Positions 55,080-63,273 of a stretch of DNA of 64,000 nt are shown piece by piece. Under the pieces are notes generated by a model. That model saw nothing but the letters and a program-made list of their open reading frames with translations. It did not search any database and was not told where the DNA came from. This DNA comes from Kamptonema formosum PCC 10802 (GTDB lineage Bacteria; Cyanobacteriota; Cyanobacteriia; Cyanobacteriales; Oscillatoriaceae), in the NCBI RefSeq assembly GCF_000332335.1, contig NZ_KB235948.1:1834552-1898551 (forward strand), read 5' to 3'. Within the stretch, counting starts at the first letter, position 1; every line of letters begins with the position of its first letter. A program made the position numbers and the translations under genes.

Positions 55080-56390
55080 ATGGGGTCAGAAAATTTGCAA
55101 CAAGAGGCGTCGCCAGAACAGCTGCTAGAGTTAGCGGCAAAAGCGGGGGCGGAAGCTGCTGAGGTGTTTCAGGTGAGTTCCCTGTCGCGACCGGTGTTTT
55201 TTGAGGCGAACCGGCTCAAACAGCTGGAAAGCGCCCAGTCAGAAGAGACAGCGCTGCGGCTGTGGCGGGACGGGCGTCCGGGGCTGGCGGTGGCCTGCGG
55301 GCCTGCGGACGCCCAAACACTGGTGGAGCGGGCTCTGGCGCTCAGCCACCTCAATGAACCGGAAACGATAGAACTAGCGGCAGATGGCCAGACAGTCTAT
55401 CCTGACTTGGGATCGCCGGTGCCTGCCGAAGTGCTTGCCGACTGGGGAAAAGAGGCGATCTCCCTGATTCGAGACGCCTATCCAGAAATCCTCTGCTCCG
55501 CTGAGTGGGATTGCGAGGTGGAAACCACCCGCCTGATCAACTCTCAAGGGCTGGACTGTCGCTATACAGACACCACCCTCAGCTGCTACCTTTCAGCTGA
55601 ATGGGTGCGGGGAGATGATTTCTTGAGCGTTGGGGATGGCCAAACGCAGCGCGGCAGCCTGGAGCCGGCGGCGCTGGCCAATCACATTTTGCAGCGGCTG
55701 GAGTGGGCCAAAGAAAACGTCGCGCCCCCGACCGGTCGCGTGCCGGTGCTGTTCACCGCCAAAGCGGCGGACATGCTCTGGGGCACCGTCGGGTCCGCCC
55801 TGAATGGCAAACTGGTAATTGAGAAATCTTCTCCCTGGAGCGATCTGCTCGGACAGCAGGTGATTTCCGACGCCCTGACGGTTCGCCAGGAACCTGATGC
55901 CGGCCCGTTTAGCTGCCCCTTTGACGATGAAGGCACTCCCACCCGATCTCTCGTCTTTATCCAAAACGGGGTCTTGCAGCTCTTCTATACGGACCGCCGC
56001 ACCGGTCGTTTGCTGGGGGGCGGCACCACCGGCAATGGCTTTCGCCCCGGTTTGGGCAGCTATCCCACACCCGGGCTGTTTAATTTGCTGATTCAGCCTG
56101 GAAGTCTTTCCCTGCTGGAGCTGATTGGCAAGCTGGATGAGGGACTGGTGGTGGACCAGATGCTGGGCGGCGGTGCCGGCATCTCTGGCGACTTCTCCGT
56201 CAATGTCGATCTCGGCTACCGAGTCAAAAATGGCCAGATTGTCGGGCGGGTTAAAGACACAATGGTGGCCGGTAATGTCTACACAGCTCTCAAGCAGCTG
56301 CTTGAATTAGGCGGCGATGCCGACTGGAACGGCGCTTGCTATACGCCGTCTGCGATTGTGGGGGGGCTGTCTGTCACCGGCAAAAATTAA
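55080..56390 (+). CDS. TldD/PmbA-family metalloprotease-like protein
   Basis: A 436-residue protein of the PmbA side of the TldD/PmbA family. AEAAEVFQVSSLSRPVFFEANRLKQLE opens, with further blocks VLFTAKAADMLWGTVGSALNGKLVIEKSSPWSDLLGQQVISD and GDFSVNVDLGYRVKNGQIVGRVKDTMVAGNVYTALK. The TldD partner is not in view. PmbA-type members lack the HExxxH of TldD and act as partner in processing microcin or antitoxin peptides. The ATG at 55080 has AAGG eight bases upstream; an ATG at 55041 would add 13 non-conserved residues. Confidence 0.88.
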   Translation: MGSENLQQEASPEQLLELAAKAGAEAAEVFQVSSLSRPVFFEANRLKQLESAQSEETALRLWRDGRPGLAVACGPADAQTLVERALALSHLNEPETIELAADGQTVYPDLGSPVPAEVLADWGKEAISLIRDAYPEILCSAEWDCEVETTRLINSQGLDCRYTDTTLSCYLSAEWVRGDDFLSVGDGQTQRGSLEPAALANHILQRLEWAKENVAPPTGRVPVLFTAKAADMLWGTVGSALNGKLVIEKSSPWSDLLGQQVISDALTVRQEPDAGPFSCPFDDEGTPTRSLVFIQNGVLQLFYTDRRTGRLLGGGTTGNGFRPGLGSYPTPGLFNLLIQPGSLSLLELIGKLDEGLVVDQMLGGGAGISGDFSVNVDLGYRVKNGQIVGRVKDTMVAGNVYTALKQLLELGGDADWNGACYTPSAIVGGLSVTGKN

Positions 56391-57322
56391 GGGGATTGGG
56401 CATGGGGCATCATCGCATTGGGCATTGGGCCTTGGGTTAATTATCAACTTTTCTCCCAACCCTTAACCCCTAACGTTAGGTCTTAGGTTTTAGGTTTTAG
56501 GTTTATGGTGGGAAGCTATTGCGCATTTAATTTATGCTATCCATCTCTATCCCTCGTTTCCAGCCAGAGGCTGGGAACGAGCCTCGGTCGGCAGAGCCTC
56601 CTTTTTTCTATAAGCATATTAAAAGCGTAACAGCTTAGAGCGGGGCTCTCATTTGAATGAAGTCGGCCCCAGAAACCCGGTTTCTTTAAGAAACCGGGTT
56701 TCTCAGCACCTCACTAATATGAGGAACGCTAGATCTAACTGCCAACACCTAACCCCTAACACCTAACCCCTAAACCCTAACCCCTAAACCCTAACCCCTA
56801 AACCCTAACCCCCCTAACATGGGCATGGGGCATGGGGCATCATCGCATTGGGCGTAACGAATCTCAAGGCCCCGGTCTGCGCCATTGCGGTCAATCAACT
56901 GAAGACGATATAAACCGCTTATATCGGAAATAAACTTGCCTGATAAAAACAGATTAGCGTGCTCTGCTGAGAGCCGGCTGAGAAAACTAGAGAAAAATAA
57001 CAGACGCATTCGCACTAGCCTGAAGGGGTGAGGAGAGATTGTGAAATCAAGGCATGAAGATAACAGTGAGAGCAGCAATGTTGTGCAGTAATTATATCAC
57101 AAAAACAGCAGATTTAACTGGAGATCAGCAGGGAGAGCAAATCCCCTCGTCTTCTCCCCCTACCCGCTGGCGGGGAGGGGGTAGGGGGGTGGGGTTCTTC
57201 GACGGTCTGCTTCTGGTTGCGCTCCTTCGGAATGGCGGGGGGGCAAATACCGGCGATCGGGACCGGGTGGGAGTCCCGGATGTTTTAAAGCGCGTTTTTT
57301 TAAGAAAGAAAATAGAAGAGTT
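56391..57322. repeat. Long repeat-rich gap with CCCTAAA-type runs
   Basis: Includes GGGCATGGGGCATCATCGCA repeats at 56401 and 56823, a CGTTTCCAGCCAGAGGCTGGGAACGAG palindrome at 56555-56580, an AGAAACCCGGTTTCT palindrome (56668-56705), and about ten CCCTAAA/CCCTAAC units at 56744-56818. A CCCCTACCCGCTGGCGGGGA/GGGGGTAGG hairpin is at 57158-57200. Several short ORFs overlap these repeats and are not credible. The next gene starts at 57323 without a clear promoter. Confidence 0.8.
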
Positions 57323-60025
57323 ATGAGTTATAAGCTGTTAATAGAAAACTCATTCCTCAAAAGCCAAAATTCAGTCAGGGCGCTGGCGTCTGTATTAATC
57401 CGACCGAAACGGCTAGCGATTTTTGAAGCGTGTCTGATTGGCTTGGTTTGCGGGCTAGCGGGTGTGTTGCTGAAACAGGGCGTGGGATGGCTGGGAGGGT
57501 GGCGAGTTCACGCCTCCCTGCTGATACCTGCCTGGGTGTTGCTGCCGGGTGCCGGAGCGCTGGGGGGACTGCTCACCGGCGCGCTGGTGGAGCGCTTGGC
57601 ACCGGAAACCGCCGGCAGCGGTATCCCTCACGTCAAAGCCGCCCTGGCCGGTGTGGGGCTGTCCCTGGACTGGCGCACCGGCATCGTCAAGCTGGCGGGC
57701 ACGATTTTAGCAGTGGGTTCTGGGCTGACCCTGGGGCGGCAGGGGCCCACGGTGCAGATTGGAGCCTCTCTCGCCGCCGGCATCTCTCACTTGATGCCCA
57801 CCTCGCCGGACTACCGGCGGCAGCTGATTGCCTGCGGGGCAGCAGCTGGGCTAGCTGCCGGTTTCAATGCGCCGATTGCCGGTGTTTTATTTGTGGTGGA
57901 AGAACTCCTGCACGACATCTCTGGACTAACCCTTGGCCCAGCGATTATCGCCTCTTTCATCGGTGCCGTCGTTTCCCAGGTGTTGGGTGGCGACAGCCTG
58001 AACCTGAATCTAAACGCTTACAATACCCGGTTCGAGGCTCAGGAGATTCCCGTCTACGTGATCCTGGGCGTGCTGGCTGGGTTGCTGGGCACCCTGTTCA
58101 GCAAAGGGATTGTGGCGCTTTTAACCTTCAACCGGCGAGTGCTGCGCCTGGGACTGCCGTTGCGGATAGCGCTGGCGGGGCTGATCTGCGGGTTGGTGGT
58201 GGCGGTGCTGCCGGTCGGGTTCCGCAACAACAGCGGCTTGCGGGAGTTCCTGCTCACCGGCGAAGCGAGCTGGAGAATGAGCTTGGTTGCTTTTGTCGCT
58301 CACTTTTTGCTCACCATTATTGCCGCCGGTTCGGGAGCGCCGGGCGGGCTATTTGCGCCCTCTCTGGTGCTGGGGTCCGCCCTCGGCCACATGGTGGGAG
58401 TCTTGCAGTTGGGGCTGACCGGCATCGGGGAGCCGGTGACTTACGCCCTGGCGGGAATGGGGGCGTTTTTTTGTGCCGTGTGCAGAGCCCCGATCACAGC
58501 GGTGGTGATCGTGTTCGAGATCGCCAAGGACTTCCAGCTGGTGCTGCCTTTGATGATTGGCTCTATCGTTGCCTACTTGGTAGCGGAGAAGGTGGACAAG
58601 CAGTCGCTTTACGACCGGCTTCTGGAGTTGAATGGCATTCAGCTGAAAAAGGACAAGCCTAAGGAGGGAATTTTGGCTGAGCTGGCGGCGTCAGACGTGA
58701 TGCAGCGCCGCGTCGAGACGTTGGCGAGCCAGATGAGCTTGGATGAAGTGCTGCAGGCGTTCTCTCGCTCCCACCACCGGGGATTTCCAGTGGTAGATGA
58801 CGGCCATCTAGTGGGTATTGTCACCCAGACAGATTTGGCGAATGCCAGCAAGCGCCAGCTGCCGGGGAATACGCCCCTGTGGGAGATTATGACGCCGAAT
58901 CCGATGACGGTCAGACCGGTGGATACGCTGAGTGAGGTTTTATACCGGCTGAACCGGTACAACCTCAGCCGGCTGCCGGTGACGGAGGGGCGCAAGCTGG
59001 TGGGGATTATTACCCGCAGCGATATTATCCGGGCGGAGAGCGATAAGCTGACGGGGGAGAAGGCTCAGACGGGCCCGCACCCGGCCCCCTCTTATGTGGT
59101 GTATCAAACCCGCTCGCCGGCGACGGGGCAGGGGCGGTTGCTGGTGCCGCTGTCCAACCCGCAAACGGCACCGGCGCTGCTGCGACTGGCGGCGGCGATC
59201 GCTCGGGAGCAGGACTGTGAGCTGGAGTGCCTGCAGGTGATGGTGGTGTCGCGCCACAGCGCGCCGGCGGAGACGCCGGTGAGGACGGCCAAAAGCCGCC
59301 GCTTGCTGCAGCAGGCCGATCGGATAGGGCGAGACTGGGGGGTGCCGGTGCACACGCAGGTGCGGGTGGCGCACGATGTGGCGCAGGCGATTCTGGAAAC
59401 CATTGACGAGCGGCACATCGATCTAATTTTGATGGGCTGGAAGGGCAGCACCTCCAGCCCGGGCCGGATTTTCGGCAATGCGGTGGATACGGTGATCCGG
59501 CAAGCCCCCTGTGACGTGGTGCTGGTGAAATGGGGGACAGGGCATGGGGCGCAGGGCGCTGGGCACCGGCAAGAAAAGGAATTGCCAGCGCCCAGTGGCG
59601 AGTCGCCCAGTGGCGAGTGCCCAATACTCAATTTGAAACGCTGGCTGGTGCCGATGGCGGGGGGGCCAAATTCCCAGAGGGCTGTGCAACTTTTACCGGC
59701 GCTGTGTTCGCTCGGGGCGCAGCCGGAAGTCAGGCTGTGCCAGGTTTTCGGGCCGGCTGTGCCAAAGCCAGACACAGCGGTGCTTGACACAGCCGAGCTG
59801 TTTCTGGAGCGGCGGCTGAGGGTGCCGGTGATTTCTACGCCGGTGTGTGCGCCTTCGGTGCCGGAGGCTTTGATAGATTTGGCGCAGAAGGATCAGTGCG
59901 ACGTGATTGTGCTGGGCGCGAGTCGGGAGGGGATGCTGCAGCAGGCGATTAAGGGGAATATTCCGGAAGCGATCGCAAGGGGTTGCGACTGCACGGTGAT
60001 GCTGGTGCGCAGTGCGGTGGCGTGA
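57323..60025 (+). CDS. ClC-type chloride channel/transporter with CBS and two USP domains
   Basis: A 900-residue protein. The ClC core (about residues 30-430) shows GSGIPHVKAAL, GRQGPTVQIGASLAAG and PIAGVLFVVEELLHD, plus about 12 hydrophobic helices. Two CBS motifs follow (LASQMSLDEVLQAFSRSHHRGFPVVDDGHLVGIVTQ and MTPNPMTVRPVDTLSEVLYRLNRYNLSRLPV). Two universal stress domains (about 590-730 and 790-900) end with LILMGWKGS and VIVLGASREG. The gating Glu of CLC exchangers (GREGP) is Gln here, and the proton Glu VVEE is kept. A low-complexity linker (GTGHGAQGAGHRQEK) separates the USPs. Confidence 0.93.
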   Translation: MSYKLLIENSFLKSQNSVRALASVLIRPKRLAIFEACLIGLVCGLAGVLLKQGVGWLGGWRVHASLLIPAWVLLPGAGALGGLLTGALVERLAPETAGSGIPHVKAALAGVGLSLDWRTGIVKLAGTILAVGSGLTLGRQGPTVQIGASLAAGISHLMPTSPDYRRQLIACGAAAGLAAGFNAPIAGVLFVVEELLHDISGLTLGPAIIASFIGAVVSQVLGGDSLNLNLNAYNTRFEAQEIPVYVILGVLAGLLGTLFSKGIVALLTFNRRVLRLGLPLRIALAGLICGLVVAVLPVGFRNNSGLREFLLTGEASWRMSLVAFVAHFLLTIIAAGSGAPGGLFAPSLVLGSALGHMVGVLQLGLTGIGEPVTYALAGMGAFFCAVCRAPITAVVIVFEIAKDFQLVLPLMIGSIVAYLVAEKVDKQSLYDRLLELNGIQLKKDKPKEGILAELAASDVMQRRVETLASQMSLDEVLQAFSRSHHRGFPVVDDGHLVGIVTQTDLANASKRQLPGNTPLWEIMTPNPMTVRPVDTLSEVLYRLNRYNLSRLPVTEGRKLVGIITRSDIIRAESDKLTGEKAQTGPHPAPSYVVYQTRSPATGQGRLLVPLSNPQTAPALLRLAAAIAREQDCELECLQVMVVSRHSAPAETPVRTAKSRRLLQQADRIGRDWGVPVHTQVRVAHDVAQAILETIDERHIDLILMGWKGSTSSPGRIFGNAVDTVIRQAPCDVVLVKWGTGHGAQGAGHRQEKELPAPSGESPSGECPILNLKRWLVPMAGGPNSQRAVQLLPALCSLGAQPEVRLCQVFGPAVPKPDTAVLDTAELFLERRLRVPVISTPVCAPSVPEALIDLAQKDQCDVIVLGASREGMLQQAIKGNIPEAIARGCDCTVMLVRSAVA

Positions 60026-60036
60026 GGGGGGCTGAT

Positions 60037-60140
60037 ATAGCAGTATGCACTTAGGTTAAGACACAAAGGACAGGCGAGACGCCTGTCCTACGCCTTTTAT
60101 CTCAGGCCACTGATCTCTTAAGCAATATGACTGCTGCTAT
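60037..60140 (-). mobile_element. MITE-like element, 104 bp, copy 2
   Basis: Inverted copy of the 105-bp element at 4091-4195, starting ATAGCAGTATGCAC and ending ATGACTGCTGCTAT, with the AGGACAGGCGAGACGCCTGT palindrome inside. It has no coding capacity and sits between convergent genes. Confidence 0.75.
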
Positions 60141-60204
60141 AGCACAAGTTCCCACACACTCGTGTGGGAACGAGGCATCTGCGTTAATCAGCGTCCACCT
60201 GCGG

Positions 60205-61338
60205 TTAAAAATCCACCCCTCGCTTCAGTTCGACGCCGTGATTGGCGTAGTGTTTGTGACAGAATACTTCCGAGTGAACGCTAGCCAAATCAAAGTAGGC
60301 CGGCATGTTGTGACACCGGCCAGTAATAATCACTTCTGTATCGCGGGGCTTGCGCAGCAAAGCTTCCACAATTGGCTCCACCGGCAGCAGTTCTAAATCC
60401 ACTGTGGGATTGAGTTCGTCGAGTATAATTGTTTTGTACAAGCCGGATGCGATCGCAGCCCTAGCAATCTCCCAGCCGCGCTCCGCCTCGACGTAATCCA
60501 GTTCTTGCTGCTGCCCCCGCCAGACTATGGCATCTCGACCGCAGCGCTGGTGATCGACCAGGTGAGGGTAGCTTTGCCGCAAGGCGGCGATCGCAGAGTC
60601 TTCTGTGTAGCCGCTGCCGCCTTTGAGCCACTGCACAATCAGGACGCGGTGGGATTGATCCTGACTGATGCCCCTGCCAATCGCTTGCAAGGCTTTGCCC
60701 AGGGCGCTGGTGGACTTGCCTTTCCCCGCGCCGGTGTAAATCTCAATTCCGTCTATGCCGTGTTCCGCCGCTGTCGGGTGGTAGTGGGGTTTCATTTCCG
60801 AGTGCAAGTCGGCAATTTCCAGCAAAGCTGCCGGTGCCGCCCGCCCGGTGGCGATGATTTCCAGGTGTTCTGGTTTATGCTGGAGAGTGCGGACGACTTC
60901 ATCGGCAGGGAGCAAGCCCAAGTCGAGGACGGGATTGAGTTCGTCGAGCACCACAACTGAATAGAGAGCGGAGGCGATTGCGCCTTTGGCGACATCCCAA
61001 CCCCGCTGCGCTTCCAGGCGGTCAAAGCGGGTAATCTCATCAGGGCCAAAAAATTCGGCTCTGCCGGTGCGCACCTGATCGATTAAATGGGGGAAACCCC
61101 GCTGCAGCGCTTCTATCGCCCCATCTTCGTCGTACTCGCGGGCTGGCCCTTTGAGAAACCTCAGCAGGAGGACTCTGGTTGGCTGGGATGTGTTAATCCC
61201 CAGCCCAATGGAGCGCAAAACTACGCCGAGAGCCGCCTGGGACTTGCCCTTGCCGGCCCCATCGTAGACGTGAATCTGGCCGACGACACGCTCTTGACGA
61301 GCTTGAGCGGTGCGAATGCCGATGCCCATCCTGGTCAT
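60205..61338 (-). CDS. cobO: Cob(I)yrinic acid a,c-diamide adenosyltransferase, tandem-duplicated
   Basis: Transfers adenosyl from ATP to the corrinoid cobalt. The 377-residue protein contains two full CobO/BtuR-like domains (about 20-190 and 200-377). Each has its own P-loop (YDGAGKGKSQAALG and YTGAGKGKSTSALG) and a conserved DELNPxxDLxLLP block (residues about 130 and 330). CobO is normally one domain of about 190-200 residues, so this is a fusion or internal duplication. The two halves are well diverged. No other cobalamin gene is close. The start has no clear ribosome site. Confidence 0.9.
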   Translation of the reverse strand: MTRMGIGIRTAQARQERVVGQIHVYDGAGKGKSQAALGVVLRSIGLGINTSQPTRVLLLRFLKGPAREYDEDGAIEALQRGFPHLIDQVRTGRAEFFGPDEITRFDRLEAQRGWDVAKGAIASALYSVVVLDELNPVLDLGLLPADEVVRTLQHKPEHLEIIATGRAAPAALLEIADLHSEMKPHYHPTAAEHGIDGIEIYTGAGKGKSTSALGKALQAIGRGISQDQSHRVLIVQWLKGGSGYTEDSAIAALRQSYPHLVDHQRCGRDAIVWRGQQQELDYVEAERGWEIARAAIASGLYKTIILDELNPTVDLELLPVEPIVEALLRKPRDTEVIITGRCHNMPAYFDLASVHSEVFCHKHYANHGVELKRGVDF

Positions 61339-61523
61339 ATTGTTTTAAATCTGTATCTTGCTGTTTAATCTTAGCGGAAGTCTTGTATCCTTCTAAATAG
61401 GCACACACAAAATTTAAGGCCGGATTCACACACGCCAGGGAGTCCCCGGTGGCAGCTGCGGCAACCTCCCTCACGCTCATGGAAGCCGGTACTGCTGCTA
61501 AACCCTAAAACCTAACCTCTAAA

Positions 61524-62156
61524 ATGGTATTGCCACTGCGGGCTATCTTATTTCAAGTGCTGTTCCTGCTAATTGCCGTCGCCATAGAAGCAATGATTTT
61601 GCGCTGGCGGCTAAAAATGGGGCCCAAGAAGAGTGTGGGATACGCCGCCTCCCTCAATTTGCTATCCACCGTTGCCGGCTGGCTAATTTTCTTTTTCGCC
61701 GCACCCCGGCTGTCCCCTGACTTAAAAGCCCAGCTGATCAGTTACATCTTCTTTAATAACTTTTTCTCACCTCCGGCACCATCAAGTCCTGTTTTTTGGA
61801 TAGTACAAGCCGCTACATTAATATTTTTTATTACCCTATTTATAAAAATAAGATCCTACCAATTGTTTCAGTATTTGAACAAACCTAAACTAAAGCGAGC
61901 CGAGGGAACTGGAGAGAGAAGGGCAACGGCACGCTCGGAATATCCTTTATATGTAGAGAACGCTGTCACTATTGGACACGCTGTTGTCTTCGGAGAAGTG
62001 CCGCACAAAAAGACACTGAGCGAACCCAAAAACCTCCCTAACAGCTTTGTTATCAGTCGCCGGCAAGCGATAGCTCTCCTGTGGGCCCATGCCGCCAGTC
62101 ACAGCGCGATATTACTGATTTTGTTCTGTCAAAGCTATTTTTCTCAAAGGCCATGA
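61524..62156 (+). CDS. fraC: FraC-like septal/filament-integrity membrane protein
   Basis: A 210-residue membrane protein starting MVLPLRAILFQVLFLLIAVAIEAMILRWRL, as in FraC of Anabaena. Hydrophobic segments are IEAMILRW..., VGYAASLNLLSTVAGWLIFFFAA, PVFWIVQAATLIFFITLFIK and the final ALLWAHAASHSAILLILFCQSYF. FraC is needed for cell-cell connections and filament integrity in heterocyst formers. The next gene starts with an ATGA overlap. No clear ribosome site precedes the ATG. Identification is from N-terminus, size and gene order. Confidence 0.78.
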   Translation: MVLPLRAILFQVLFLLIAVAIEAMILRWRLKMGPKKSVGYAASLNLLSTVAGWLIFFFAAPRLSPDLKAQLISYIFFNNFFSPPAPSSPVFWIVQAATLIFFITLFIKIRSYQLFQYLNKPKLKRAEGTGERRATARSEYPLYVENAVTIGHAVVFGEVPHKKTLSEPKNLPNSFVISRRQAIALLWAHAASHSAILLILFCQSYFSQRP

Positions 62157-63226
62157 AAGACTTCCTTAAATTTTTGGCTGAGTGGCGGAAAAGACTGACA
62201 CCTCCCCGTGTTTTTTCCTGGCAAACTCTAATTTTAATGAGCGTGCTGTGCTGGGGGATGGCCCTGGGGTACAAAATTGTATTCCAGGAGACGGCTTATG
62301 AATCAGCAAACGCTGGCGATCTTCTTGCCGGTTTAGCGTGGGTGTTTTTAATTCTAGCCATTGACTGGTGGGCCAGTGAAAAGCCCTGGTATATTGGCGG
62401 GTTTCACCTGGGAGCTTGGCTCACGGGGGCGCTAGTCTGTCTGTTTGTCTTTGCAGTTTTTTCGGGAAATTACCGCAGCGGATTTCCGTCTTTTATCTTT
62501 TTAATGTGGCCGGTGATCTCCGCCCTGATAGCCCTGCTGCACAAACTCCACAAATCAGCTTCGGATTTATCAGTGGCACAAGTTTTTATTTTAATTTTGG
62601 CGAGCTTGCTAATCAGCTGCTGGTGGGAATTTGGCTTTTTGCTCCAAGACTGGTTGCAGGAATATCCGAGCCTGCTAGCGGATAATTTTGAGAGAAGCGC
62701 TTTCGTTATCAAAGTGGACTTTTCCCCGAGGGAAAAAGCCAGAGGCGTCCAAATATTGAACTCGCTTGAGGACTTCCTGAAAAGCCATGTCGAGGAGAAA
62801 CCCTGGCTAGAGGTGAGGGCGTGGCTGTTGGAGATCGACCGGCAGCTTAAACCCTGGCCGGCAAAAGGCCAGCCTTGGCCAGAGGTGCACCAGTGGCTAG
62901 TGCAGCTTGACGAGCAGGGAGACGCTTATGACGATAAAATAATGGTAAACCTCGGCAATCTGGAAGAAGATAAGTGGTGGTACATTAAGACTGAGATAGA
63001 TCTGGATGGCTGGCCGTATGAATTAAAATTGCAAGCCATCTGGCGAGGGCCAACTTCAAACGCTGAAGCGTATGAGATGACAAAGGTTTGCCAGATCGGG
63101 CAGACTTATCAGCCAGAAGCTCCCCGCGCCAGTGCGCTTCCCGAACAGGAGCGTGCTGAAACCGGCTTCGTTGAATGCTCGCAGGTGAAGAGCTCTTTAG
63201 ACAGACGCACCGAATCTAGTGATTAA
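62153..63226 (+). CDS. fraD: FraD-like (DUF5357) septal membrane protein
   Basis: A 357-residue protein whose ATG overlaps the FraC stop. The N-terminal half has five hydrophobic segments (TLILMSVLCWGMALGYKIVF, LLAGLAWVFLILAIDWWA, LGAWLTGALVCLFVFAVFSG, FIFLMWPVISALIALLH, VFILILASLLISCWWEFGF). The C-terminal half is a soluble domain with WLEVRAWLLEIDRQLKPWPAKGQPWPEVHQWLVQLDEQ, then a variable tail. This matches FraD/DUF5357, a component of septal junctions. The frame is open upstream to 62081 but overlaps FraC. Confidence 0.8.
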   Translation: MKDFLKFLAEWRKRLTPPRVFSWQTLILMSVLCWGMALGYKIVFQETAYESANAGDLLAGLAWVFLILAIDWWASEKPWYIGGFHLGAWLTGALVCLFVFAVFSGNYRSGFPSFIFLMWPVISALIALLHKLHKSASDLSVAQVFILILASLLISCWWEFGFLLQDWLQEYPSLLADNFERSAFVIKVDFSPREKARGVQILNSLEDFLKSHVEEKPWLEVRAWLLEIDRQLKPWPAKGQPWPEVHQWLVQLDEQGDAYDDKIMVNLGNLEEDKWWYIKTEIDLDGWPYELKLQAIWRGPTSNAEAYEMTKVCQIGQTYQPEAPRASALPEQERAETGFVECSQVKSSLDRRTESSD

Positions 63227-63273
63227 ATGGAGATGAGCGCTACGCTAAAAAAACCGATCTAAGGAGGTTTTGG

